64,000 nt of DNA from Acanthosepion lycidas (lineage: Eukaryota > Mollusca > Cephalopoda > Sepiida > Sepiidae). Where the stretch lies: NCBI GenBank assembly GCA_963932145.1, contig OZ010574.1:85161140-85225139 (forward strand), in the 5' to 3' direction. Positions 1 to 11,560 of this stretch are shown piece after piece. The translations under genes were made by a program, and so were the position numbers. How positions within the stretch are numbered: position 1 is the stretch's first letter; every line of letters begins with the position of its first letter. The notes beneath the pieces were generated by a model, which saw only the letters and a list, made by a program, of their open reading frames with translations, was not told where the DNA came from and did no database searches.

Positions 1-894
1 TGTTTATTGATGCACAGTCCATCTGTTTTGAAAACAAGTAAATGGCTTACAATTCATCTTTCATCATACAGGGTTATACTGTAAAGGGTTTAAAATGGAA
101 GAAAAAACCCATTAATGCCCACATATTGGTTTTATTTTTCTAAATCTTATGAAAACAATTTTTTTTAAACCACTTGCCATTTTTATTTCCTAACATATTA
201 ACTTTTTTATTTTAAAGTTTATTAAACACAAGACTCAAGAGTCAGTCAAGGTAGAGGGTTAGTGTTGAAATAGTTACAATGAATGAAAGGAGGAGTGGTA
301 GAAAGTGAGGATTATCAGAATAAAAAGAAGAGATAACAATTGACCCATGGCTTGAAAAAGTGTTCAGTGAAGTATTCATGTGGGAGTCTGTTTCACAAAG
401 TAGCAGTTCTTGCAAAAAAGTTGTCTGAATGGAACTCCCTTTTTATAGTTCAAATACAGAGGAAATGGGCGTGATTCAGTTTTTTGATGATAACTGTGCT
501 TTGATTTTGTTTGGTATAATTTTGCTTATTTGTATATGAGGAGGGGTGATGATAAGTTCTCAGCCCGACTCATTTTTCAAAATCAGAATAAGCGGGCAAA
601 TAACAGATTTTTCTTTTTTTTAAATGCCTTCTTGGTTAAACTAAAACGTAATTGTTGATATGCTAAAAGCAATCATATAAAATTAATGACCTATCCTGTT
701 GTGATTCAAAATACCAGCCTAGAGATGAGCAAACAAGGTATCCATTATGCTAAAAAAAAAAAAAAAAAAAAACATTTTAAAAAAAGTTGTTTACCGATTG
801 TCAAAGCATATTGATTATTGATAACATAAAATAAAAAAAAAATATCAAAAGCAATCATTAAGCTTTTGTTTATTTAAGTGTTTGCAATTTTTGA
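1..894. other. AT-rich interspersed DNA, nothing recognised
   Basis: I see no coding pattern, RNA gene or recognisable transposon. It contains a homopolymer A run near 753-771 and scattered short A and T runs. Confidence 0.5.
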
Positions 895-898
895 TTGA

Positions 899-1783
899 GG
901 GTCATTCCATGTCAATTCACCAGGGCATTACATCCACCGACACTGATTTACTTGAAATTTGGCACAAATGTTCCCCTTCATGAGTTAGGAAAATGTGCCA
1001 AATCATTTTGTCCTAGACTTTACTGTTCCAATTTTAAGCGGGGGGGGGGGGGGGGGGGTTTAATTTTTCTATTTTGCCTCTAAATTAAGGTGGCGCAACA
1101 TCACTGAATCTCATTGTTTTTTTAAAAATTAAAGAGAAATACTTCCATACCATCAATATTTTCTGAAATTTGTTATGTAGGGCAAATAAGAAGTGTAGAA
1201 TCCAAATATTTAACTATTTCAAGCCTACACTTGATAGAAAATTTTATTTTGCTCATCCTAATAAATGACCCCAAAATCAACAACTTTTCACCTATGTATC
1301 TTACGGTCAGTCTATCAAAAATATGTCCTCTTCAATTTTCATAATATTTTTTGCCTAACATCTACAATGCCTGCTCAAGTTCACCAAAAAATGTTGTGAG
1401 GATTTTAAGTCTATTTTAGAAGATATGACCCTGCCAACTTTGGAGTTTTTTCCTATGTATGTTCAGGATTTCCGAGAAAGATTATAATTAAAGACAATCA
1501 CCTAATGCTCCATGACCTCTAAAATGTTGATATTGTGCTAAGTAACATTCATTTTACCGGAATGAAGATTTTAATGATATATGTTTTGTACCATTAATGA
1601 ATATTCTGTGCACTGTTGATGTTCCTACAACAGCAAATGGTAGAGTTTATCATTTGTCCAAGATGGATAAATTATCTTTTCAAAAAATCATATCCAAAAC
1701 AATTTAGTCTATATGAACAAGTAATTCGCTGTCGGTATGTGCAGATTTCAACTTTTTGCTGGTGTTTTGACATGGAATAACCC
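899..1783. mobile_element. Non-autonomous DNA transposon with TIRs, superfamily unknown
   Basis: The left end GGGTCATTCCATGTCAA (899-915) is the inverted complement of the right end (1767-1783) with one mismatch, and similarity extends to a shared CACCAG a few bases inward, giving imperfect TIRs of about 25 bp. The element is flanked by TTGA on both sides (895-898 and 1784-1787), which looks like a 4-bp target-site duplication. The 885-bp interior has no significant open frame, so it is non-autonomous. It holds a 19-G homopolymer at 1040-1058. I do not recognise the TIR well enough to name a superfamily; a 4-bp duplication narrows but does not settle it. Confidence 0.75.
1040..1058 (+). repeat. 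Poly-G homopolymer (19 G)
   Basis: An uninterrupted run of 19 G in otherwise AT-rich sequence, inside the TIR element. Its length should be treated with caution because homopolymers are prone to sequencing error and slippage. Confidence 0.9.
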
Positions 1784-1787
1784 TTGA

Positions 1788-2334
1788 GACATTTTGTAAC
1801 TAATACTGATACATTAAAACCAATTTTTAATACATTTTAACAAGGCATCAATGTAAATGAGATGTTATCAGAAATCAATAAATTAAGTCAAAATTACATT
1901 CTATTTTAAAAAAAAGCAAACAAAAACAACACACAAATTAGAAATTTCTTAGAAAAATAAATTAGAAAATTGCAAAGAGTGACCAAGATGTCAGTCCAAA
2001 AAAAAAAAAAAATGATGGCTATTTGATGGGTTGATGTTGTAACATTGACTTTGTTCAAAATAGCCAAGAATTAGGAAGACTGTAGTTAGAGAATGAGTAT
2101 TGAAGGAACAGACAGAAGACTAGGTAGAGGAAACAAGAAGAGGTTTATTAAATACTCATACATAGAATGGAAAAACTTGAGTAAACCAAATACTACTCAA
2201 ATCCTCCTCTAATGTGGCTACTTGCCATATTCATAAGTTGGAGCACACTTATTGTTGCAGTAGTAGGGAAGAGCAGGAAGTACACTGATTCCTACTTTCC
2301 AACAGTTGTGCTGAGAATTTTTCAGCAGCTCTTC
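1788..2334. other. Unannotated AT-rich interval
   Basis: No gene or repeat family recognised. Short A-runs occur near 1998-2012. An open frame at 2212-2481 overlaps the LINE tail that follows and has no protein-family signature. Confidence 0.4.
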
Positions 2335-2495
2335 CTCCCTATTGACTCCATACATTCTTCTAAATTTCTGCTCTTTTATTGTTCTCACTCCTTAATAATG
2401 TTTTTCTTTTTCTTATATTCTTTCACACTCAATAAAACCCTGCATCTTAGTGCTTTTGTTGCCTTGCTTGGGGTGAAATGATTAAAAAAAGAAAA
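2335..2495 (+). mobile_element. LINE 3' end (jockey/CR1-like family), 3' UTR fragment
   Basis: The segment reads through TTATTGTTCTCACTCCTTA, then a TTCTTATATTCTTTCACACT motif, and ends GCCTTGCTTGGGGTGAAATG. The same order is found at 41760-41890 directly after a LINE C-terminal coding stretch, and in reverse at 13528-13640 and 37722-37880. It is therefore a 5'-truncated LINE copy that retains only the 3' UTR. Confidence 0.7.
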
Positions 2496-3233
2496 AACAA
2501 CTGTTGTTCACCTAGCATTTTTCAAAGAGGATAGATACTACACTGATTTTTTTTAATAAAAAAAAAAAAAAAAAAAAATATATATGTTTATTAAATCAAT
2601 AAAAATGCACATGTTTATTAATACAATTTATCAATAAATACAATTAGCCTATTTTATCAATTTGTTAGCATTGTCATTGATTTTAGACCCTCTGTTTTAT
2701 ATAATATTTCTGTTGCTTTTTATCACTATGCTCAGGCTGTTATTCTAGGATAGTTAAGTCACATTATTTCTGATCCATGCTGCTTAACAGTCATAAAGCA
2801 ATCAATATCTGACAAGTTGCATAAGAAAGCAACAAAGATGAGAGAAATGAATGAAAGTATATATATATATATATATATATATTGTACTTATCACAATATT
2901 TTAGTTGCTGTGCTCTTTGGCCTTTCTTTTTTGGCTGTATCATATTTTGGAATGTTAACCTTTGATCTAAGGGCCAGGTGTGACCCATCCCATGCATAAA
3001 TCATGTGTGGTCTCTCCTCATGAGTTTTTAGACTGGTTTCCTTCCATATTCCTTGTATGTCCTGTAGATATTTTGTGAAGCTAAATGAATCAACAGACAG
3101 AGGTTACATCTCATCTAAAAAAATTCGGACAGGAAAAAAACTAAAACAAAAACACTTCACTAAGTTTTATATAGAAAAAGAAGGAAATTATAAAGCGCTT
3201 AGAAAGTGCATATCTTTACCAATGCCATTGTTA
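2496..3233. other. AT-rich interval with (TA)n tract
   Basis: Contains a poly-A tract near 2558-2578 and a (TA)n microsatellite at about 2859-2882. The two open frames overlapping the TA tract encode repetitive isoleucine-tyrosine and are not genes. Nothing else is recognised. Confidence 0.5.
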
Positions 3234-3334
3234 TTAGGTTGGTGCAAAAATAATGATGTAATAATGTCGTTTTTTGATATTAAAAATACGTCAAAAAACA
3301 ACATTATTACGTCATTATTTTTGCACCAACCTAA
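3234..3334. mobile_element. MADE1-like mariner MITE, copy 1
   Basis: A 101-bp near-perfect palindrome that begins TTAGGTTGGTGCAAAAATAA and ends with its complement, flanked by TA (3232-3233 and 3335-3336), the mariner target duplication. The terminal TTAGGTTGGTGCAAAA matches the termini of human MADE1/Hsmar1. No coding capacity. Two sister copies lie at 11561-11662 and 53380-53482. Confidence 0.92.
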
Positions 3335-4116
3335 TAATAAGATCAGAATCATCAAGATACAGATCTAAAATAAACATGGTAGAATAACAACTAATAGTCA
3401 CTTAATTAAGAGAATTTAAAAATTAAAAAGAAAAAACAGTACTGATTTCAATTCAAGTTTTCTACATTAAATTTTTTTAGAATCTTTAAAAAGAGAAATA
3501 ATTTGTTAATTTCTAACTGAAATCTCAGTAAATCTGTATATAAAATTCAATGGAAAAAATGAATTAAAATTTGTTTCCAGAAGTTGGCTTTAGTTTGCAA
3601 AAGCATCCCAAATTTGTCAGTTGGCTCCATATCTACTGAACAGTAATGTCATAAGACTTTCAAATCTAATAAAAGTAATAACACAACCTATAATTAGGAA
3701 AGTATATTTTTCATGAAATGAAAGAATAAAAGTTTTTATGAAATAAAAAGTGCAATTCAGAACTGGCAAAGTATTCAAGTTTTTTTTAAAACAGCTGACC
3801 ATCAATTTACAGACCAAGAATTAGGCATTTATCATTGGTTGTAATTAAATTTAACAAAAGAATATAATAATTACATACTTATAGACACTAGCAATATGGG
3901 AGATGAGTAATTCATTTATTAAAGCAAGATGTGAGACAAAACCTTTATTTATGGAAAATAGGTTTCTAGTACAAAGGAAGAGTGTATTAGACTCTTTGAA
4001 GATTGTTGAAATGAGGTACATATTCCTAAGCATGTGTACATTAGACATTACCCAGAGTTAGTAGTGCAAAATGGTTTCCTTAAAGAAAGAAGAACTGAAA
4101 ACAGAGCCACACACAT
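3335..4116. other. Unannotated AT-rich interval
   Basis: Nothing recognised. Small open frames on the minus strand (3617-3817, 3851-4048) lack any family signature. Confidence 0.4.
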
Positions 4117-4805
4117 AGGGTGCGATGGGTAAATTGTCGTCATTTTATATCTTTGATTTTGTGCCTATGTTTATTTTGTCAACTGCACACTATAGTAGGG
4201 TCAGATGGGCACCATCTGTGAGCAAAAGAGCACCATGACGCAATTCCCTCTGCCAGAAATTTGGGAACAGCATTCACGCTGGAAGCTCTAATATGAACAT
4301 TTCAGAGTTTTTAGGTGTCAATCTGAGGACCGTAAAGAGGAGTTGGATAGAGTTGAAGGAGTCTAATGGTGATTATGAGGGTGTTTGGAATGATCTAGTG
4401 ATCTCAATGTTATGCCTCCATTCTTCTTCCCATGGGCCCTCAATCTCGACATGGAAGCCTACATCAAATGCCTTGAGGAGGTAGTGCTGCCCTGGGTCAA
4501 GATGGTGGCTACTGGAAGACCCTATGTCTGGCAGTAGGACTCTGCACCATGGCACACAAGCAGAAGAATTCAGTCATGGCTGTCAGACAATTTCTGCAAC
4601 CACATCACCCCTTAATTCTGGCCACCTAACTCTCCCTTTGATTAATATGAGGGGGGCACATTTGAGCGAGAAACCAACAAAACTCCTTGTAACACCAAAG
4701 ATGAACTGAAGGCAAGGATTATGGCAGCATTTATCAACTTAAACAAGGAAACTGTCCAGAAGAGTTGCAGGCTGTAGTTGAAACCAATGGCAATTTTATT
4801 GAATA
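4117..4805 (+). pseudogene. Mariner transposase relic, internally deleted
   Basis: A mariner/Tc1 element, 5' end GGGTGCGATGGGTAAATTGTC at about 4118 following TA. Reading left to right, the N-terminal helix-turn-helix segment (NISEFLGVNLRTVKR, from 4296) runs to SNGDYEG near 4380 and is then joined straight to the catalytic core (MPPFFFPWALNLDMEAYIKC), so roughly 170 codons including the first catalytic Asp region are missing. The second catalytic Asp is visible in WQ-DSAPWHTS (about 4530-4556); the third, normally in PPNSPDCNP, is damaged. The C-terminal ERETNKTPCNTKDELKARIM stretch is well kept. The right TIR is not found. Family knowledge gives function as cut-and-paste transposase; this copy is dead. 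Confidence 0.88.
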
Positions 4806-4889
4806 AATTTACTTTTTAGTATTTCAAGATATTTTTGTGCAGTTTTAGTAAATATATCTGCTAAAATGAGATATCAGTATTATTTTATT

Positions 4890-4897
4890 TTTTTTTT

Positions 4898-4940
<43 letters not shown>

Positions 4941-4955
4941 TATATTATATATATA
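4890..4955. repeat. (TA)n microsatellite
   Basis: TA dinucleotide tract with ATT interruptions, abutting the truncated 5' end of the SINE that follows. Confidence 0.9.
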
Positions 4956-5515
4956 ATTAGTGACTGCTTGGGAATAGTATGTGATATAAGTTTGAATGTG
5001 TGGGTGGTGTAATAGATTATGGCTTGAAATGAAAAAGTGGAGAGCTGAACTTGAATTTCAATTGAGTGTTTTATTCCCTTACATGCAAATACCCTTGGGA
5101 AATGTTTGAATCCATCCCTTCTTTCCCACCTGCTATAGGTAGATATTAGGAAAGACTGGGTCCTATAGCCTTGCTTGGCAACCAGTCTAGGAGAAGTAAA
5201 GAAAAAAAAAATGAAAAAAAAAAAAACTGAATTCAAATCAGCCTGGAGAGGATTATCAAAAGGCAGATGAACTTCTTATCAGTGTCAACAGCCAACATGC
5301 ACTTAGGAGATGGAAAACTATTAAAGAAAATCCTGCAATTGTAGCATCATCTGATATATGGCATACAGTACAGAACATGGTGCTATGCCGGGGAGAGTGT
5401 GCATTACAGGGTACAGGCAACTGACTACCTTAAATAATTCACTTGTGCATGTTGTCTGTAAAAACTTATAGAACCCTCATCTGTTGTCCTCAATAGGAAA
5501 ATATGTTATATTCAG
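4956..5515 (+). mobile_element. 5S/tRNA chimeric SINE, 5'-truncated copy
   Basis: The copy starts inside the 5S rRNA box C (GTGACTGCTTGGGAA at 4959-4973), continues with a tRNA-derived segment (GGTGTAATAGATTATGGCTTG, box B-like GAACTTGAATTTC) and the common SINE body (CCTATAGCCTTGCTTGGCAA, CCAGTCTAGGAGAAG), then a long unique tail (CAACATGCACTTAGGAGATG, GGTGCTATGCCGGGGAGAG, AATAATTCACTTGTGCA). The order matches the more complete copy at 38072-38640. An A-rich stretch at 5200-5225 interrupts the body. Confidence 0.8.
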
Positions 5516-6279
5516 CACCCTGACTCCAGTTTTGTAGACTAAACAATCAAGAGTGTGAGACTCGCCTTAACAAGGAGGTTTCCAACTAGCATCCAATTGG
5601 CTGACAAAGATGGAATGGGTTGTAAATCAGCACATGTACCTCGAGATTTATTATGTAAAATACATAATTTTGGCACAAGGCCTAAAAAAGGGAGGGGTTG
5701 AGGCTGGTCTTCACTATCTAGCTAATCTGATTCACAACCCATTCACTCATTACAATTTGCCCATTCACCACAAGAACTCATCCATCACCAATCAATCCTT
5801 CATACACCATAATACCGCATCCTCTCAAGGGAGACCTACAAAACGTGCCCCATGCCATAAAAATTTAATGATAATACTTAAAAATCTATGATGAAATATG
5901 AGATGGGAGGGAGATGAACCCCAAAACAAACTAAACATAGATACAAAAGTGAACTAAACATAATTGATGTTAGTAGGGTCCGTCCAACAGTCAAAAATGA
6001 GAGGCTGCTGTATTATGCCCATTGGACAAAATCAAGAGGCTCTCTCGCTAAGGGAGTGGGAAAAGTGAAAATATAGACGGACATGGGAAATAAAAAGTAG
6101 ACGAGATCAAAAGGGGGCCTAAACAAACTGAGGATCTTGACTTGGATCATAACCAAAGAAGCTGCCGGGAATAGGCCAGGAACAACATTTACTCAAATAA
6201 ACTAGGTACACAAAAGCTTGTCTAACCTAACCAAGGGGAGGGCTCCACAGGAAACCACCCTGATGTGATGTAGGCTGAC
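5516..6279. other. LINE 3' flank and unannotated DNA
   Basis: The right half (about 5900-6279) has higher GC than its surroundings and sits directly downstream of the minus-strand LINE coding end, so it is probably that LINE's 3' UTR. The left half (5516-5900) has a 93-codon frame without any recognisable domain. Confidence 0.4.
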
Positions 6280-6850
6280 CTAAAAGAGAAACTCATCCTC
6301 CAACATGTCGAATTGCTCACGTAGAGAATCATTTGTGACCCTCTCCACTAGAAAATGATAGAAGACCCTCCTAGGCTGTGAAAGGTCACTGGACCAAGGA
6401 ATGATCGTCAAAGCATACCAACACTTGTGAAAGAAATCCAATTCATCCCGGGGTCTATGACAGCGCTTAATCTGCGAGATGGGGGTACTGATAGTAAGGC
6501 AAGGGAACGCGTCCCTAACAATCCCCGCCATAATTGAATCTCCTGTCAATGCATGGCGTAGGAAAGCCAACCTCGAGACGAGTTTATGGCTCACCAAGTG
6601 TGGCATTCCCAGCCCCCTATGACATGGATGTTGTGCACAGACTTGTCTGTCGACCCAATTGCTGTGTCCCCTCCATAAAATGGAGGATAGCAAGTGCTCG
6701 AGTGGCTTCCTATAGTGGTCACAAAGAGGAAGTACGGACAATTGATAAAGGACAATCGGGAAAACGTAAGTGGCACACGCCTCCGCCCTGCCCTTCATAG
6801 ACAACCTCCGTCGACGCCAAGTCTGACCGGCCGTGTCAACCTTTATCAGC
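6280..6850 (-). pseudogene. LINE (L1/Tx1-type) ORF2 C-terminal fragment
   Basis: About 190 codons open on the minus strand. The pattern W-RRRRLSMKGRAEACATYV, then VLYQLSVLPL, LLSSILWRG, then HRGLGMPHLVSHKLVSRLAF is the region after the reverse-transcriptase domain of L1/Tx1-like ORF2 proteins. The RT domain itself is missing: homology starts near AGQTWRRR, and the 25 or so residues upstream in the open frame look like unrelated flanking DNA read through. The stop is at 6280-6282. 5' truncation of this kind is usual for LINE insertion. The frame is intact over this stretch, suggesting moderate age. Confidence 0.7.
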
Positions 6851-7787
6851 ACATGTACCTCTCTTGAATAGTCACAGTATGTTGGATATTTATTGAGCAC
6901 AATATCCACACTAGAATCATCAGCCAATCAGAACTTGCAGAATAGACTTGCCTGAGTAACAGAATGGAAATCTCCCAGGCTGTTCTGTAAACCACCTACC
7001 AATTTGCTCAGCAGATGAACTTGGTCAGTCAGACTCAATTTCTATTACAGTCAAGTACTGTCTGTTGATATTACCAAATTCTACAGTAGTCAAATCTTTT
7101 TATAATTCTTTGATTTTCTCATTTTCATACTAAGTTAAAAAATAATTTATACTATATATGTATGTATATAATGATAAAAATAATATAATTTAAGGTATGC
7201 TATATTTATGGATAAAAGTGGTCAATATCAGGGATAGAGCATATGTAAATATAGAAAGTGAACACTGAGGTCAATACCAAGTGGCAACAGTCTGTTTCAT
7301 GCTTGACCACAATATTCAGGCCATGTATGTTGTCTTTTTACATGATTATTTAATTCAATGGTGCATTATGGGTAGCAAGGTCTATATAGGGATGTAAAAC
7401 ATTGTACAAAAATATTTTCATGCAATTTTCCTCATCCCTACAGATTGTTGTCAGTCACAGAATTAGAGGGGTACGTCTCTGAAAAGTTCTTAATACATTT
7501 TAGGTTCTGTATTTTGCATCATGTTTTACTTTCAGATCCTTAATTTTACAATATTGACATTTTTTGCACATTATATATATATATATATATATATGACTGA
7601 TAAGGCATTGCATTTAAGCTTTTTATTAAATTTTTCTTGCATTCATACAAATAACATCTTTTATGTACTGTCCAAATGATCTACATATCTAAGTGCTTTC
7701 AGCTAATCTATTATAGCCATTATGAAGCAATGTAACACAATGCCATGTAGAGCATGCCGAATTTTAATATTCATCCTTTCCTTTCAG
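6851..7787. other. Unannotated interval with (TA)n tract
   Basis: Nothing recognised apart from a TA microsatellite near 7571-7595. Confidence 0.5.
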
Positions 7788-8560
7788 ATATATTTGGAGA
7801 GCAATAATATAGTATCTTCCAATCTGACACAAGAAGTGAAAAAGCATGCTGCATTTGTGGCAGTAGCCACCAACCACAGCAGTTCCGAGATATGCCGCTT
7901 CTTGAAATAGCAATGCCTTTGCTGTTAAATTTTGGAACAAGCTGGTGGTTTCTGCCAAGAATGTGCCATCTCCAGCCAAGAGAAAAAAAGCAATCTCAGT
8001 GGAAAAAACATCATAAGGACATCCAAGTAGATCCATCAAGTCTAGGGCATCATCAGCCACAACCCCACCCATATGTTGAGGGCTAATCTCAACAAGGTAG
8101 AGTCCACTATCAGAAGTATGATCAAGTCGAAATCCTATATGGCAAGGAAAGGGCAATTCATGACGGATAAGATTCTGGAAAACAGAGTATTTTTAATTAA
8201 AGCATTTGTTGAACAAGCATCCTAATGGCCATGGCATGTTCAACAAGGATTACTAAAAGTGAATGGGCATGGATGACAAGTGGTTCTGCGTAAACCTTGT
8301 ACAGATACCCCAACTCCTGAGTAATATACACCAAATTCAAGCTCTGAATTGAATGGGCAGCTATACAAGGTCCATCATGCTACTGCTCCCTCCAACATAA
8401 CCAAAGAGTGGTCAAGTGAGAATTTTCACAATTATGTGCCTGGGTTATATTGTTTAAAGTATTTCCTTTTGACTTTATCAAGCTGGAATTTTTTTGTCTG
8501 CATCACCTTATTTTATACTCTAGTTAACCCAATGGCCACTCAAGTTGGAGTGTAAATGAG
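7788..8560 (+). pseudogene. Degenerate mariner transposase (second lineage)
   Basis: Plus-strand translation, spread over more than one frame, gives the order of a mariner transposase: QEVKKHAAFVAVATNHSSSE-ICRFLK (7834-7908), then KFWNKL..AKNVPSPAKRKK (about 7927-7990), then KSYMARKGQFMTDKILENR (about 8128-8187), and near 8380-8440 TKEWSSENFHNYVPG, which corresponds to the catalytic-core region around the third Asp. Catalytic Asps cannot be placed with confidence and several frame changes and stops occur, so the copy is old. It differs from the mariner at 4117. The long minus-strand frame here is antisense noise. Confidence 0.62.
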
Positions 8561-8924
8561 TAAGATTATTGTAAGGGAAGGGGGTAAGGAGGTGGTGAGA
8601 GCATATCATAAGGATACTAGGATGTAACAGTAAGAGATAGATCATCATGTTGACCATCATAAAGACTGAAAAATAAAATTGACAGAGATTACTGTTTAAG
8701 GTTGTCTGGCAAGCATATCTTAATTACTTTTTTTTCTTTTTTTTTTTTTACGAATTGGTCAAACCCAAACTCAAACAAAAACATTGTTTTCAATTATTAT
8801 GAGTCTACCAATTGAATAGAATTTTATTATAAACAATTGTCTTGTAAATGGAATTTTTAAAGCATTCTGAGTGTAAAAATAAAGAAAAAAGTGTGCAAGA
8901 CAATAAGAAACACTACCTGCCAAA
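8561..8924. other. Unannotated interval
   Basis: A T-rich run near 8728-8749; otherwise nothing recognised. Confidence 0.4.
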
Positions 8925-8929
8925 AAACA

Positions 8930-9262
8930 AAAGTGAAGTTTTGTTGAAATCGGTTGAAAAATGTAGGAAATCCGATCCCATATACAAACGAACCCACAGA
9001 CACACAACCTGGGTTTTATAATAAGTATAACTCGATATGAGTTGTCTGCCTTTCATTCTCGTGATGCCTCTTAATCGTGTTTTCAAATTGATTTTGTGCA
9101 AAAACAATTGTGTTTTTCCAATTTTTTGTGCTGTTAGAACCACCGAAGGGTAATTTTACATAGTCCTGTGAAGTTTTGTTGAAATCGGTTGAAAAATGTA
9201 GGAAATCCGATCCAATATATAAACGTACAGACACACACACAATCTGCGTTTTATAATAAGAT
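8930..9262. repeat. Tandemly duplicated repeat end
   Basis: Two copies of a roughly 90-bp block (8930-9022 and 9164-9257) share GAAGTTTTGTTGAAATCGGT, TGTAGGAAATCCGATCC and the end TTTTATAATAAG, separated by about 140 bp of different sequence. The ACAGACACACA stretch and terminal TTTTATAATAAG resemble 3' ends of RTE-type retroposons, but I cannot assign the family. Confidence 0.6.
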
Positions 9263-9263
9263 G

Positions 9264-9265
<2 letters not shown>

Positions 9266-9320
<55 letters not shown>
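9266..9320. repeat. (TA)n microsatellite
   Basis: About 27 TA units lying exactly between the duplicated repeat end and the 3' end of the minus-strand LINE. Confidence 0.95.
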
Positions 9321-9323
<3 letters not shown>

Positions 9324-9905
9324 TTGACCTTTGACTTAAAGAGGTTAAAATTGTAGTGGTCAGAGAAGCATCATCTTGGGTGCCTGTTCCCCAAAGGAAT
9401 AGCTCTATGGAAGAAGCTGTCTGAGAGGAAATTACTCCTTACCAAAGGAATACAAAAAGAATGGTGATGGTCTGCTACTGTGAATATGGCACGGTAGATC
9501 CTAGTTGTGAAGGTCTGAGCTGATGGGATTAAGGAATCTAATTTGTTTGAACATTAGCCATAGTAATAGTGATAAAGTAGTTACAGGTTAGTAAATTTTC
9601 ATCAGTGGGATAAGAGAGGGTTACAGAGTGGGGAATAATTCATCACTCATAAGGTTGTGTAATCAGTTTTGAACTGTGAAGGCTGGAAAGTACCAGCACA
9701 GATATGACAGCAATACTCCATTCTTGATCTGATCTGATCTGACTCTTGTAATGATAGAGTATGGCAGCAAGAATTAGGTATTTCTGGCGTGATACAAGAA
9801 ACTGACCATTCTCCCAGTGTCTTTTGCAGTGACACAAATATTTGAGGTTTGCAGCAAGCTTTAGACCTAATAAGCATTATAACAATGACATGCTTCAAGA
9901 GTATG
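9321..9905 (-). pseudogene. LINE (jockey/CR1-like) C-terminal relic
   Basis: Read on the minus strand, YHYKSQIRS..MEYCCHICAG (about 9690-9775, in two frames) followed further down by DSFFHRAIPLGNRHPR and CFSDHYNFNLFKSKVN (9345-9425) reproduces the C-terminal end of jockey/CR1-like reverse transcriptases (YKAQIRPxMEYCxHIWAG ... SFFPRTxxLWNxLP ... YNLxxFKxRVNRYL). Frames shift several times, so this is a decayed 5'-truncated copy. It ends against the TA tract. Confidence 0.72.
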
Positions 9906-9952
9906 ACTGCTCATCAGGATTGGAGGGAGTTTAGGGTCTGCTCAGTGATGTT

Positions 9953-9954
<2 letters not shown>

Positions 9955-10021
<67 letters not shown>
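9955..10021. repeat. (TA)n microsatellite
   Basis: About 33 uninterrupted TA units followed by a short (GA)n run. The apparent open frame through it is repeat-encoded. Confidence 0.97.
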
Positions 10022-10037
<16 letters not shown>

Positions 10038-10039
10038 TA

Positions 10040-10488
10040 TGGGAGTTATGTTGATTAATGTCATCAATCCTTGTTAGATATACTTAACAGTGAATGCAAG
10101 TCTTATAAGATGGGTATGGTTTGCACTCAAGTCAAAAAAGTCCACATGGGCCTGGTTTATACCTAAGTCTGTGACTATCCACCCAGTAGGTAGCCAGACA
10201 TGGTAAATATATGGGAGAGAGAGAAAGAGATAAATGTACATATGCATCTATATACATACATATTTTAGTTACCCATGTTGATAAATGTTAAAATACATCA
10301 TTCTTAAATATATATGAAGTGTTGGTGGGGGAACATAAGATGCAAAATGGCTTCTCTAAAGAAAAAAACAATTTTTAAATTCCTTGTTGAGAGTGATTTT
10401 CAAGAGATGTGTCTTCTCTGGCAATAATGTTACAAAAGAAAAATTAAATCAAGTAGATATGTATGTATGTATATAGTCAACTCTCCCA
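10040..10488. other. Unannotated interval
   Basis: Short GAGA and TATG/TGTA repeats; nothing recognised. Confidence 0.4.
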
Positions 10489-10897
10489 TCGAAATTCAAC
10501 GTATGAGGGTCAAGCAGATCAGTTTCCAGGAAACTGACAGCCCGACAATGGCACATGAGATTTGATTATAGTAATGAAGGCTTTGTGCAGAACCAACCAC
10601 ACTTTTTGAAGTACTGAATACAGAGACCTGGTGCACTAAGTGCCACAAGGTCCCCAAATGAACCTCCGCAGGTTTTGAATTCAGAGTTGTCCTTCTCCTA
10701 GACCAGTTGCAATCCAAGGCTATAGAACCCAGTCTGTCCTGCTATTTTATCCATAGCTGGAGGGAAAGGAAGAGGATTCATACCTTTCCCAAGGGTATTA
10801 GCACGTAAGTGAATGTAATGGATTCGACTGGAATTTGAACTTGGCTCTGCGATTCCTCAATCCAAGCCTCTATCCATTACTTCACCGTGCCTCATGT
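10489..10897 (-). mobile_element. tRNA-derived SINE
   Basis: On the minus strand the head starts at about 10896 with box A-like GTGAAGTAATGGATAGAGGC and box B-like AAGTTCAAATTCC, followed by the family body (GTAATG..TTACATTCACTTACGTGC, CCCTTGGGAAAGGTATGAAT, AGCAGGACAGACTGGGTTCT, GGATTGCAACTGGTC). The body ends near 10665; the remaining sequence to 10489 is a candidate tail. Pol III transcription from internal boxes is known for such SINEs. Confidence 0.82.
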
Positions 10898-11324
10898 ATG
10901 TATGTATGTATGTATATATATATATATCAATCATGTCTGAAGGAATGGTGATTCTAACATTTATGAAAATAGTCAAATAAAGAAAACTATCATATATGAG
11001 GGCATATAAGGCACACACCCCTATCAAAATATGTCTAAGACAAAAAAAAAAAAAGGAAAATTGCCCTGTACCTTATGTGAAATTGAGGCCTTCCATAGGC
11101 TGATCTTATCCCCAACACCCACTACCATCAGCTATAATTTTACCTCCTATATAACCCGATACCATAATATTTACCCAAACAACATTATTACAGCTATTAT
11201 TATTGGCATTTATTATTGAAGGACTTGTGTAATATGCACAAACGCACGAGTCCTATAGCCTCTCAGGGTTGTTGGTACATTACATATACTGCAGCAGCAG
11301 TGGGTGTGTCTCTGGCAAGAAAAG
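10898..11324. other. Unannotated interval
   Basis: A TATG/TATA microsatellite (10895-10927) and a GGGCATATAAGGCACACACC stretch near 11001 that faintly resembles the end of the pogo-like element at 11834, without a partner end. Confidence 0.3.
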
Positions 11325-11327
11325 CTA

Positions 11328-11552
11328 GTTTTTGAATTCAGAGTTGTTGTTGTTGTTCTAGAGTGGTTTACAACAAAAGCTAGAGAACCCAGTCTACCCT
11401 ATTATTAAACCCATAGACAGTAGTGGGGAAAGAGATGGATTTATACCTTCCCCAAGTGGATGAAACGAACATGGTTGAAAAATGAACTTGGCTTATCAAT
11501 TTATCCAGAGTCACTTACCATTACACAACAATATTTTTGGCAAGGTAGACAC
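11328..11552 (-). mobile_element. tRNA-derived SINE
   Basis: Minus-strand copy with AAGTTCATTTTTC (box B position), GGGGAAGGTATAAATCCATC, AATAGGGTAGACTGGGTTCT and a body end GAACAACAACAACAACTCTG. More diverged than the copy at 10489. The head abuts the MITE that follows. Confidence 0.72.
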
Positions 11553-11560
11553 ACAAAATA

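Noticed and set aside
7764-8174. A 137-codon minus-strand frame with a good splice acceptor (TTTTCCAG) and AATAAA 137 bp after the stop, resembling a host terminal exon.
   Set aside because: The plus strand of the same interval reads as a mariner transposase (QEVKKHAAFVAVATNH, KSYMARKGQFMTDKILENR). The minus frame is its antisense.
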